Shown here piece after piece: positions 23,617 through 35,350 of a DNA stretch of 64,000 bases (positions are counted from its first letter, which is position 1; the number at the start of each line of letters is the position of its first letter). Under the pieces are notes generated by a model. That model had not been told where the DNA came from. It saw only the letters and a list, made by a program, of their open reading frames with translations, and searched no databases. Both the position numbers and the translations under genes were made by a program. The stretch is from Citrus sinensis. Lineage: Eukaryota; Streptophyta; Magnoliopsida; Sapindales; Rutaceae. The stretch covers positions 558,001 to 622,000 of the forward strand of contig NC_068559.1 in assembly GCF_022201045.2 (NCBI RefSeq), read 5' to 3'.

Positions 23617-25506
23617 TCAATTATTTCTTTTAAGCAAATTAAGGGATTTCATTTGAGTCAGAGGCTATGTACCAACAAATAAATATTAATTAATTCTTAT
23701 CACATATAGGATATATAAATCAGCTGAATTCTTTCTACTTCAGAATCCTGTTTTACAGTCTTATTCCTTGTTGTCGGGGTGTCTATTCTAGGGTTAGTCG
23801 GACAAGTACAGTCCTATTTGTAGGCAGCAAGTCAACTTTCAAATGGAACATGACCGCACAACTAATTAACTATTCGCAGGAGAGACTATTTGATAAATCA
23901 AACCATCAATTATTATTTTTTTTGTGATTTATGTTGTTCAATTTTTCATCATGCCTATGTTTTGTTGATTATAGGTCATATTGACCCTCTTAATTATACT
24001 AATTTTATGTTTTTCCCAGTTTACTTCTGTAGTTTCTGCATTATAACCCCATTGAATACCCGATGCATCCACCTCTTTTTAACTCCTCATGTGCTGAGTC
24101 CTGGCTCCGAAAACATATTTATGTTTAAGAAGATAGGTTAGGCTTAGCCACACTCATTATAGTTTTATGTTAGGTAGTCGTTATTGAGTATATGAATCTT
24201 GGAGGAGCTAAATTAATCTTATTTTGCAGATATGTTTGAGTCATTAAGGGAATAATATGCTTCATTGCCAACATCGTAAATTCTTCAACATGAGACACCA
24301 AAGATTGATTTGATTTAGTAAAATTGTCAAAATCATCTCCTCTAATTGAAAGAGCAAAAGTAATCATCACGTGCCCTTACAAAGCAAACAACAAGAACCG
24401 CACTAAGCATTTCAATTTATTTGTCACACGAAGATATTATTAGTATTACAGAGACAACCAGACATGCAAAACAACAATATATCCTCCACACGTGCACCTC
24501 AACATGTTACATTCGTTCAAGATGATACATGTCTCATTTCAATCCTCTCCTCGTTTGCCTCCTTCGATTTCTATTAATTGTGAAAATTAGGAATAAAATT
24601 GTTTCTCCTAATTAAATTCACTCAAACAAAGCTGATCTAAATGAAATTGTGAACTCGTGCTCAATAATTTCAATGGAATATGTTCTAAAGTTACTTTAAA
24701 TAATTGGTATGCAATTAAGTGATGGTGAGTGGGGGCAGCGTATTGAGTAAGAAACACTTAAATTAAGAAAATACAACCCAAAAATTAAATGATTAATATT
24801 CATTCATACCATAGCAAATATTTGGATTTTGATTCTAATTTTCCAGATAAAATAGCAAAAATGTGAGAAATCAAAATTTTGATCTTGCCACGTTATTGCA
24901 CGCGGGACCCAGCTGATAAGAAGTCCGAGAATCTCGCTTTGGTCCAAAACATATCTCCCCACTTAGATTTTCTAATTAAACAAGAATTAATTTAAGGCAA
25001 ATGGGATTACTTATAAAAAAAAAAAGAAGGTGATTACAAAAAGTAAATAATAAAATAATAGTAAAAAGAAAAAAAAAGGGAAAAGACAGCCTCACTCACG
25101 TCAGTCATCACCCACGAAGTAGAAGTAGGGTTTTGTTCTTCGACCGTACATAAACAGAACGAAAGGCCAACCAAGCCCAGTTCGGTTTCGGCTGTCACTC
25201 TCAGCCTCCGATTTTTGGTTACAAAACAAAACCACTTGGTTTTGATTTGAGTTACGAAATTCACAAGGTTTCCTTCATTCTTCATTCTTCATTCTTCATT
25301 CTCTTTCTCCATGTATTATTAGTTTTTTTTTTTTATCTAACACTTAATGACAGTTCACGTCTCTGCTGTAATTTGATTAAATTTGTAGGGTTTTTGCTGT
25401 TTTGCTGAAACGCTTTACTTTTTTCCTTTAATGCGAAAATATGGATTACGGGTTGGTTAATTCTGGTTTTTTTTTTTTTTTTTGGTTTTGCAGGTGGAGT
25501 GGGAGA
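23617..25506. other. intergenic region upstream of FGAM synthase
   Basis: No coding gene was recognised. The last 350 bases contain the likely FGAM synthase leader, with a heptamer repeat (25273-25300) and a pyrimidine-rich tract ending in TTTTGCAG just before 25497. That tract could be the acceptor of a 5' UTR intron. Confidence 0.5.
25273..25300 (+). repeat. (CTTCATT)4 heptamer repeat
   Basis: Four perfect copies of CTTCATT lie about 205 bases before the FGAM synthase start codon, probably within its 5' UTR or core promoter. Such pyrimidine-rich repeats are common in plant leaders of housekeeping genes. Confidence 0.85.
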
Positions 25507-28500
25507 ATGTCGGGCTTAAAAGAAATTACAGCAATTACAGCAGCAGATTTTTTGCAAGTAAGTAGTTTTGATTCTCTTCTGTTACTATTATGATTAATCT
25601 ACTAAAACGAAAATAGCACAAATTTGATGACGTCTTGTTCTTCTTGGAATTTCGATTATAGGGTACCCACAGGAACACTCTGTTCCTGAATGGAAATTCT
25701 GCTATCAAGCGGAAGAATTTGCTATGGGGGGCGCTGAGCAATCAAAATTCGAAATTTGGTATCTCTAGTAGAAAAAGTGTTTCGTTGAAATGTTGTGCTC
25801 AATCAAAGCCTAGAGCCGTTGTCTCTGGGGATAAGGCCACTTCAGTGGATGAGCAACCAAACTTGATTGAGAAGCCTGCTCAAGAGGTTATTCATTTTTA
25901 TCGGATTCCGTTACTTCAGGACAGTGCCGCTGCTGAGCTTCTCAAGTCTGTTCAGACAAAGATTTCAAATCAGATTGTTGGGTTGAAAACAGAGCAGTGT
26001 TTTAATATTGGTCTTGATTCTAGGATTTCGACTGAGAAACTTGAAGTGTTGAAGTGGCTTCTTCAAGAAACATATGAGCCAGAGAATTTGGGCACTGAGA
26101 GCTTTCTTGAGAAGAAAAAGCAAAAAGGACTGAAAGCTGTGATTGTGGAGGTTGGGCCTAGATTGTCTTTTACTACTGCATGGTCTGCTAATGGTGTATC
26201 TATTTGTCGTGTGTGTGGGTTAACAGAGGTGACTCGGTTGGAGAGGTCAAGAAGATACTTGTTGTTCAGTAAAGGTGCACTACAAGATAATCAAATTAAT
26301 GATTTTGCTGCAATGGTTCATGATCGGATGACCGAGTGTGTTTATACTGAGAAGCTGACATCATTTGAGACCAGTGTGGTCCCAGAGGAAGTTAGATTTT
26401 TGCCAGTTATGGAGAATGGCAGAAAGTCGTTGGAGGAAATCAATCAGGAGATGGGTCTGGCTTTTGATGAGCAAGATTTGCAGTACTACACCCGGCTCTT
26501 CAAAGAGGACATCAAGCGGAATCCAACTACAGTTGAATTGTTTGATATTGCACAATCCAATAGTGAGCACAGCCGGCATTGGTTTTTTACTGGGAAGATT
26601 GTGATTGATGGAAAACCTATGGATAGGACTCTCATGCAGATTGTGAAGAGCACCCTGCAGGCAAACCCTAATAATTCCGTCATCGGCTTCAAGGATAACT
26701 CAAGCGCAATCAAGGGCTTCCCTGTGAAGCAATTGCGACCAGTTCAGCCTGGTTCAACATGTCCACTAAGTGAAAGTTCTCAGGACCTTGATGTTTTATT
26801 TACTGCAGAGACCCATAATTTCCCATGTGCAGTGGCACCGTACCCAGGAGCAGAGACGGGTGCAGGTGGCCGAATCAGGGATACCCATGCGACTGGAAGG
26901 GGGTCTTTTGTAGTGGCATCTACAGCTGGTTACTGTGTTGGGAATCTGAATGTAGAAGGGTCTTATGCTCCCTGGGAAGATCCGTCTTTTACATATCCAT
27001 TAAATCTGGCTTCCCCTCTCCAAATTCTTATTGATGCTAGCAATGGTGCATCTGACTATGGAAACAAATTTGGAGAGCCTTTGATTCAGGGCTATACGCG
27101 GACATTTGGAATGAGACTCCCAAGTGGGCAAAGACGAGAATGGTTGAAGCCAATCATGTTTAGTGGGGGCATTGGGCAAATTGATCACAACCATATATCA
27201 AAAGGCGAGCCTGACATCGGGATGTTGGTTGTGAAGATTGGAGGTCCTGCATATCGTATTGGAATGGGAGGTGGAGCAGCATCTAGTATGGTTAGTGGGC
27301 AGAATGATGCAGATCTTGATTTTAATGCTGTACAGCGTGGGGATGCTGAGATGGCACAAAAGTTGTATCGTGTAGTTCGTGCCTGCATTGAGATGGGGGA
27401 AACTAACCCAATTATCAGCATTCATGATCAAGGAGCTGGTGGGAATTGTAATGTTGTCAAGGAAATCATATACCCAAAGGGTGCTGAGATTGATATCCGG
27501 GCGATTATAGTTGGTGATCATACTCTGTCTGTTTTAGAGATATGGGGAGCTGAATACCAGGAGCAGGATGCAATTTTGGTGAAACCGGAAAGCCGTGATC
27601 TTTTACAATCAATCTGTGAAAGAGAAAGGGTCTCGATGGCTGTTATTGGAACCATTAGTGGCGAGGGGCGTGTTGTTTTAGTTGATAGTGCAGCTGTTCA
27701 AAAATGTCAGTCAAGTGGACTCCCTCCTCCTCCTGCCGCTGTAGATCTTGAGCTTCAGAGAGTTCTTGGAGACATGCCTCAAAAAACCTTTGAATTCCAT
27801 CATGTGGACCAGGCTCGAGAGCCACTTGCTATTGCTCCTGGGATTACTGTGATGGATTCTTTGAAGAGGGTATTGAGACTTCCATCAGTCTGTTCAAAAC
27901 GCTTTTTAACAACAAAGGTGGATAGGTGTGTGACAGGACTTGTAGCTCAGCAGCAAACTGTTGGTCCATTGCAGATTACTCTTGCAGATGTTGCTGTCAT
28001 TGCTCAAACTTATACTGATTTGACTGGAGGAGCATGTGCCATTGGTGAGCAGCCAATCAAAGGTTTGCTGAATCCAAAAGCAATGGCCAGATTAGCAGTT
28101 GGAGAAGCACTGACAAATCTGGTGTGGGCAAAGGTCACTTCTCTTTCTCATGTGAAAGCAAGTGGTAATTGGATGTATGCTGCCAAGCTTGATGGAGAAG
28201 GAGCAGCCATGTATGATGCTGCAACAGCTCTTGCGGAAGCTATGATAGAACTTGGAATTGCTATTGATGGGGGAAAGGACAGCCTTTCCATGGCTGCGTA
28301 TTCAGGTGGAGAGGTTGTTAAGGCTCCTGGTAGTCTTGTAATTAGTGTCTACGTCACATGTCCTGACATAACAAAAACTGTGACTCCGGACTTGAAACTG
28401 GGGGATGATGGTATTTTGCTTCACATTGATTTGGCAAAGGGGAAACGCCGGTTAGGTGGATCTGCTCTTGCACAGGTTTTTGACCAAGTGGGGAATGAGA

Positions 28501-29855
28501 GCCCAGATCTAGAAGATGTTCCTTACTTGAAAAGAGTATTTGAAACTGTTCAAGACCTTGTAGGTGATGAACTTGTGTCCACTGGTCATGATATTAGTGA
28601 TGGTGGGCTGTTGGTGTGTACCCTGGAGATGGCATTTGCTGGGAATTATGGGATTACCTTGGACTTGAATTCAGAAGGTAATAGCCTCTTCCAGACACTA
28701 TTTGCGGAAGAACTTGGCCTTGTTCTTGAGGTAAGCAAGTCAAACTTGGACACTGTATCCAAAAAACTCCATGATGCAGGCGTTTCTGCCGAGATCATTG
28801 GACAAGTGAACAGTTCACACTCAGTAGAAATAAAGGTCGATGGATTAACCCATTTGAACGAGAAAACTTCTCTCCTTAGAGACATGTGGGAGGAAACTAG
28901 TTTTGAGCTGGAAAAGTTCCAAAGGTTGGCTTCTTGTGTGGAATCAGAGAAAGAAGGGTTGAAGTCAAGGTGTGAACCTTTATGGAAATTGTCCTTTACT
29001 CCTTCCCTAACAGATGAAAAGTATATGAATGCAACTTCAAAACCAAAAGTAGCTGTGATTCGAGAGGAAGGCAGCAACGGAGACAGAGAAATGTCTGCAG
29101 CATTTTATGCTGCTGGTTTTGAACCATGGGATGTTACAATGTCGGACCTTATTAACGGAGCGATCTCTCTAGATGAGTTCCGTGGAATTGTGTTTGTTGG
29201 AGGTTTTAGTTATGCTGATGTTCTTGATTCTGCAAAAGGTTGGTCTGCTTCCATACGGTTCAATCAACCTCTTCTAAACCAATTTCAGGAGTTTTACAAG
29301 CGTCCAGACACATTCAGTCTTGGTGTTTGCAATGGGTGTCAGCTTATGGCTCTATTGGGGTGGATCCCAGGGCCTCAAGTCGGGGGTGTGCATGGCGCTG
29401 GTGGGGACCCATCACAGCCAAGGTTTGTTCACAATGAGTCAGGTCGGTTTGAATGCCGCTTCTCGAGTGTAACAATAGAGGACTCACCTGCTATAATGTT
29501 GAAAGGAATGGAAGGCAGCACATTAGGTGTCTGGGCTGCCCATGGTGAGGGTAGAGCGTATTTCCCTGATGATGGTGTTCTTGATCGTATCCTTCATTCA
29601 CATTTGGCTCCAGTAAGATATTGTGATGATGATGGAAATCCTACAGAAGTTTACCCTTTTAATGTGAATGGCTCTCCCTTAGGAGTGGCAGCAATTTGTT
29701 CACCCGATGGAAGACATCTTGCTATGATGCCTCATCCAGAGCGTTGCTTCTTAATGTGGCAGTACCCGTGGTACCCCAAGAACTGGAATGTGGACAAAAA
29801 GGGCCCTAGCCCATGGTTAAAGATGTTCCAAAATGCCAGAGAATGGTGTTCTTGA
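25507..29855 (+). CDS. Phosphoribosylformylglycinamidine (FGAM) synthase, chloroplastic/mitochondrial
   Basis: Two exons, 25507-25557 and 25662-29855 (phase 0), give about 1414 residues, close to the Arabidopsis enzyme. It performs the fourth step of de novo purine synthesis: FGAR, glutamine and ATP give FGAM. The first 17 residues come from exon 1 (MSGLKEITAITAADFLQ) and, with the basic Ser-rich start of exon 2, look like an organelle transit peptide. Visible blocks include FDIAQSNSEHSRHWFF, the AIR-synthase-like core with ETHNFPCAVAPYPGAETGAG and IHDQGAGGNCNVVKEI, and a second such half with AIDGGKDSLSMAA. The C-terminal glutamine amidotransferase has its nucleophile in SLGVCNGCQLMALLGW (about residue 1240) and the His-Glu of MPHPERCF (about 1372). 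The frame is intact over the long second exon. The start was chosen by homology of the GTHRNTLFL junction. Confidence 0.96.
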
Positions 29856-31035
29856 GATGGGTTAGTAACTCCCCCTTTCCATTTTCCCTTCAGGAAGGTT
29901 GCTGCCTCTAATTGCTCGCTGATTCATTTCTGTGCTGATGTATGGTATGTTTGATGCCGGGAAACCAGGGCTCTGATTGCTACAAAAAAAATCTGCAGAC
30001 ATTTTGAAGTGAGTTGTATTTGGCTTCTGATTTAGGCCAATTTTAGAAGACATCCGATGTGTTAATTTCTTTTGATAATTTTATTTGCAAGAATTACGTC
30101 AAACAATAACTGAAAAATGGACATATTTCATCATATAGGATACTTAACTACTTTTAAATGAAAATTATACATTTTTGGTTGCATAAGTTCTTTGTTATAA
30201 GGGCATAAATGCAGCCTGCACATAAAGGAATATTGGCCCTCATATTATTACTCTGTTCTGGATTAACAAGGCTGCTATTTGATATGGCATTGCATAACTG
30301 TGTCTTGTCTCTTGTCAATCAAATGCTGATCATTAACTGCAGAATCAACTTGAGCTGGATCTTGCTATACTGGCTTTGCGGAACTTGATACCTTCTTCCA
30401 TGATATGGTTTGTGTAATAATTAAGACCTTGACTGTGACAGTTTTGATCTTTGTTTTTTTAATCAAAATCTCAGTAATTGAATATAGTGGCTGGCAATAA
30501 TAATGAATGGCAATGTTGGATGCCCCTGTCGCCGCATCTTTAAACTTAAAAAAGTCTTGGTCATGCTCATTGGTTGTGGTTCAAAAGCAAGGGTCTAGGT
30601 TGTACAAGTTTCAATATTCCATATCCTGTGCCATGATTTTTTTTTGGTTTGGGGAGAAAATACAAGTAGGTGATAATTGCCCAAAAGGATTCAATTATAG
30701 ATAATCTGAGATTGCTGTAAATATTGATATGTAATCTCTCTACAAACCAAGTAAGATATTGACTTTGGCTAAAATGAAGCGTATTTTTTAGATACTGAAT
30801 ATTATCAAAGTTAATGCAGGTGCATGGTTAAGTTATTTTAGAAGGTAAAGGCTGTACGTATGGTTGCAGGAGTTTAACTGGAGCTAGAATATGCCTATGT
30901 TTTAGTCTTGAAAATCATGGTTATACACATACTTGATATGACAAAATAGGTATAACGATGCTTGTTTTCATTTGAAAGCTGAAGGACATCCCATCTTGCA
31001 GAAGCTCTTTGTATACTTTATTGCTAGAGCAATTC
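29856..31035. other. 3' UTR and intergenic DNA between FGAM synthase and LBD
   Basis: The first few hundred bases are probably FGAM synthase 3' UTR. The part nearest 31035 should be LBD 3' UTR, since the two genes converge. No other coding feature is apparent. Confidence 0.55.
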
Positions 31036-31805
31036 TCACTGCCAGCTTGGACCCTGTAAATTTATGGCATTGCCATTGATATCAAATGATGGATAATTTG
31101 CAAAATTCTCTTGCTCCACTGCATCAAGGTTTCCAAGTAAATGATTTGGATTGGACTCAGTTAGAAAGTTTTGGTCTTCCCAGCCCTGCAAGCAATGGAT
31201 CTCTGCGTTCGTTTGGCTTTCAAAAGCTTGGTTAATGTTTATGTTTGCTGCATGGTTCTGCAGCAGTTCTGCCTGTTGGTTTGGATAGTAAAGTGTGTTC
31301 ATGGCTTCAAGTTGTGGAGAAAAGTATGACTGACTACAAGGCTCATTAGGTGTTTGAGAACCTCCACTGAAAACGGCTCCAACCAAGTTATTGGCCATGT
31401 GATTTTCGAGCATCTCTATTTCTTCTTGTAAGTTTGCTACCTGCAAGGCAACATATGAGAGTTCATGTTGATTCAAACTCATTTAGTCATGTCATAATTT
31501 TGCACTGCAGCATTGAAATGGCAAACCTGTTGTTGGAGTGCAAAGATATGAGCGACACAACCGTAGATGGGATCGTGCATGCGAGCTAACGCCTCGTAAG
31601 ATATGGTGATAGCAGCATCACTGCGGTTGTGAACTGGAAGGTGTAGTAATAGCTTTGAGACATTGCTTGCACCAAACACTTTATGCACCGCTGCAAAATG
31701 AGCTGCAGCCTGGTCATAGCAGAAGTAGGGAGCAAAGATGCAATCATTTGTGCACCTTCTTCTCAGGAACTTGCATGCACCACATGAAGAGCCAAGCCCT
31801 GTCAT
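31036..31805 (-). CDS. LOB domain-containing transcription factor (LBD29/33-like, class I)
   Basis: Two minus-strand exons, 31805-31527 and 31440-31036, encode 227 residues; the intron sits at the conserved site after ALQQQ. The LOB domain is complete. The zinc-binding C-block has Cys 8, 11, 18 and 22 ([15 protein letters not shown], spacing C-x2-C-x6-C-x3-C). The GAS block holds [20 protein letters not shown]. The leucine-zipper-like coiled coil includes [15 protein letters not shown]. The wording [21 protein letters not shown] recalls Arabidopsis LBD33, with LBD16/29 as near relatives; these act downstream of auxin response factors in lateral root formation. The C-terminal half is Asn/Gln-rich, as in transactivation regions. 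Assignment to an exact orthologue is uncertain. Confidence 0.92.
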
Positions 31806-34391
31806 TGTCCTGATCTTTTACTTATCTTTGGGAACGTTATTTCACTAGTACTGGAAACTTTGAATTGCTTTGTTTAGGATAAGAAGTCAGAAATTTACTC
31901 TTTATAACAATGAGTAAAAGGGTTAAAAGTACTTTTTGTTGTGAGCAAGGGACAATTCTCACTTTAGTTGAAAAAGTTAGTTTCTTTTGGGTCTCCTTTG
32001 TGGCGTACATTGTCATTCTCAATTTTGGTAAGGCTTCTTAATTTATGCCATAAAAGGTTTTTTTTTTTTAATTTATTTTTTAAAATAAAAATTCTTCATA
32101 AAATAAGACAGTTGCTAGAAAGAGCTAATCATCATTATCATAAAGTTGGGCTCTAAAAGAGAGATACACTTGCCTTAAATAATATATTTTGAGTTTATAA
32201 TATTATTGATGGGTAGACGAGTACAGTCTGAATTTTCCCTTTACTTGTGTAAGAAGACATTTTAATTATGATTATTGTGCTCTTACTTATTAGCTTTAGT
32301 TTTTGCATTAAGCGATTCCCTCTATGTGTAAATTCTGTTCAAATCATTCTATTTCTTAAACTAATTTTTGGACTCGTCTTTCAGGTCTATATGCGATGTT
32401 TGTCTTGAATTTTAGCGGTTTCATCACTAACACTAGGGAATTATCAAAAGTTGAAAATGCTTCTAAGGAGTAAATGACGAAAGAATAGTTATCTTTTAAC
32501 TCTTTGGATAGGTTTTGAACACCAGGAACCAAATTATAAATGACACAGCGATCCGTCTTTTGTTCTGTGCAAGTACTGTATTCTTTTCATAGTTTGAAGG
32601 CTTGATGACTTATATTATATCGAGTATCTATTCTCATTGTTTCCACAAGTTCGCTGTTGCTTTAGTGAATCCAAGATCAAGTCCAGTAGTTGCATGAAGG
32701 AATAATAATGATGGAATTTGTGTAAAGTTTTATGCTTTCAGGTCAAAATCGAGTTACAGGGATTGGTGCATTACGGCTCAGAACTTGCTCATTTAGCTAA
32801 TGAAGACAAATCTATGCTGTTTTACGTGCACACTCTAGAGCTTAAAGATTGGACATAGACTGCATGACTCATGACGGCTATTTGTCTGGTTTCTGATAAT
32901 TCCCCGGAATCAAGCAATTTTAATACTTAATTAGCTTAGTTGTGTTAATTTTCCTCCATTATTATGCATATTTTATTCTTGCACTTAATCAGGTTGTGCT
33001 GTTGGCCACTTTACAAATGGTGAAAGACTTCAAATGGGAGTCGTTCCATTCTCTGGAAAGGCAAAAGCAGAAGTCACATATCCATCACCCACAGTTATAA
33101 CTTGCAAGTGCTTATCACTTGTGCTTAATTATATGCTTCTTGGGTCTAGAAGTAAAGTGGGAATTGGCAAATCAAAACAAAAGGAGAAGGGGAAACAGAA
33201 TGGTGCCTTTACATTCACATGAGCATGATCATTCCCACTTTGTGTCTTTTCGGAAACTGTATAATCTTTTGTTTTTGAATGAAAATGATATGTGCATGAG
33301 TGAAGAACTTTCCCACTTTCGAGTTTAACGATGAAAGTGCCTTTCTCTATCATGGATCAATTATCATTCCTCTTCCATTAACATCTATAAATGCTAGCTA
33401 GGGTTTGCTTGCTTGCTAGCTAGTTCTTGCTAAGGTGTTCACATATAGCTCCTCTTGATGCTACGTATGGTTTCTACAGAAACCAGTCTAAGACCGATGG
33501 CTAGGTTAATTTCTTATGCATTTATATTTACTTGTGCAGATTTGAGCTGTCATCAACTCCAATTCATTACAACTCTTACAGCAGATGCAACTTAATTTAT
33601 CAGTAGATAATAGATTTTTAACCATGTGAGGACATTGATTTCTCAAAATTTCTGTACTAGTTGCTTTATATTTTCATGCATTGGCCCAAAATCTTCTCAG
33701 AATGATATGTAGATATATAATTTTCAAATTTCTTGGCCTTATGATGTGCTCTTATCAACGTGAAATGGATGGAAGTGAGTTTACATTTTAGTTTAATGCA
33801 TAATATTTTCCGTCCAAGAAAAAAAATGCTTAATATTTGAGAGAAACTATTATTCAAATATCTACCCAGACCTTGTTTGAAGGGATTCAATATGTTGAAG
33901 CTATAATTTTTGGGTTTAATTTTTCAACTATTATTCAAATATTTAACTTCCAAGAAAAACTAAAGGTGATGTTTAAATTTTTTTTTCTTTTAAATATCTG
34001 AATATCAATGTAAAGTAATTTATCTTTTTAATTAAAAAATATTTAAAAATTAATACTTTTACATTTATGTCTTATCTATTTTTTATGATTTCTGAATTTT
34101 TTTTCTTGGGTTTAAAAGCTCTTGGATTTTAGATATTTTGGCCTCTAAATTGTCGGTTTATGCAGATTTATTAATTTATATGTTTCTCAATCGAAAGAAC
34201 CAACGCAATTGGTGGATGGAGAGATATTTAGAAATTAAGATGATGCTCATGTGCACATCAACCTGAAGGAATATCCCAGAGACAAGTTTTTTTTTTTAAA
34301 AAAAAAAACTGAATTTTGAGTTGGTTTCTACATTTTTTTTCTGATTGCTGCCGTTATCAAATTCCGTGTATCAATTTTGGGTAAAATTATG

Positions 34392-34506
34392 TTACAATTA
34401 TAGTATGGTATTACAGTTATAATTAATTATTAAATCTACAGTTATATAATTATATTTATTAGATTCAATGATTGAAAGTAATTGTAATACTGTACCATAA
34501 TTGTAA
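34392..34506. repeat. small MITE-like inverted repeat
   Basis: The left half TTACAATTATAGTATGGTAT pairs with the right half, which read inward is TTACAATTATGGTACAGTAT. The pairing runs about 28 bases with few mismatches around an AT-rich loop. The total length of 115 bp fits a very short MITE. No clear target duplication is seen. Confidence 0.55.
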
Positions 34507-34690
34507 GGACTTTGATCTTGTTATAATTTTTTTTTTTAATAAAGTTTCCCAAAGAGATCTTTGAACGAGAAAAAAGAAAAAATAATGAGATTATTATGTT
34601 TATATGGTGATTAGTGGCCTAGTTTTTATGTTCTCCCATCTCCATCCATTGCATTGAGCCATGGTGGAGCCCACTCCATGTCATATTGGA

Positions 34691-35215
34691 CACGTGGCCC
34701 AATCAACCACATTATCTGTAACTTATCATAATTTCAATCAAATTATATGGCAGCAATTTTATTTTTCCAACGGATATGTTTTAAGAAATTATTGTAGCTT
34801 CCGAAAGTGACCGAGGGAATGTGTCAGCGGGGGACCAGAAATCGCTCACTAGGACAAAACACATCCGGCCTCTTAACAATAACAACAAGCAGATTAAGAA
34901 ATTATACGTAACCCAGAACAATTTTGCACCTCAAGTGTCATTTTTTATCCTTTTTATTTCCCACAAAATTACACAACAAAAAATTTGAAAGCACAAAATA
35001 AAGTTTCCAAATTAAGCTGGTTGTGTGGTGACAAAATAAGCTGAATTTAAGCGGTGAGGAGCCAAAGCAAACCACCCATACGCGGACTCAATAGCTAAGC
35101 AACTCGTCGTTAGCCACGTGTCATCTATGCAATCTTCATTGTGTGGCCGTTAATAACGGATACACTAATCTTCAAGCTTGATCCATTTTGGTACACTCAA
35201 AGAAACCACTATAAG
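34691..35215 (+). promoter_or_regulatory. Rubisco activase promoter elements
   Basis: A G-box CACGTG lies at 34691-34696, followed by CCAAT and two GATAA/I-box-like sites on the minus strand (TTATC). A second G-box with an ABRE-like context, GCCACGTGTCATC, lies at 35113-35125. A TATA-like CTATAAG at 35209-35215 stands about 140 bases before the start codon. G-box plus I-box pairs are characteristic of light-regulated photosynthesis genes. Function is inferred from motifs only. Confidence 0.5.
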
Positions 35216-35350
35216 TTTTCACTCTGATCTTCAATTCTCTCCTCAAAGAGCACAACACGCACCCAGCGCATTGCTTCGCTTTCCTTTGCCTGCATTGCAG
35301 CGTGACCCTTTAGCTACTTCAATCACAGCCGTCCAATTCTCGCTAGCCTA

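Larger units (their letters stand above)
31806..35350. other. intergenic region between the LBD and Rubisco activase genes
   Basis: The genes are divergent, so promoters of both lie here. No coding ORF was recognised; ORFs near 33034-33353 are short and of both strands. A small inverted repeat lies at 34392-34506, and a CTAGCTAG-rich patch at about 33392-33423. Confidence 0.55.

Noticed and set aside
28646-29077. 143-codon minus-strand ORF opposite FGAM synthase
   Set aside because: It is antisense to a strongly conserved coding exon and matches no protein family. Long opposite-strand ORFs are expected in such exons.
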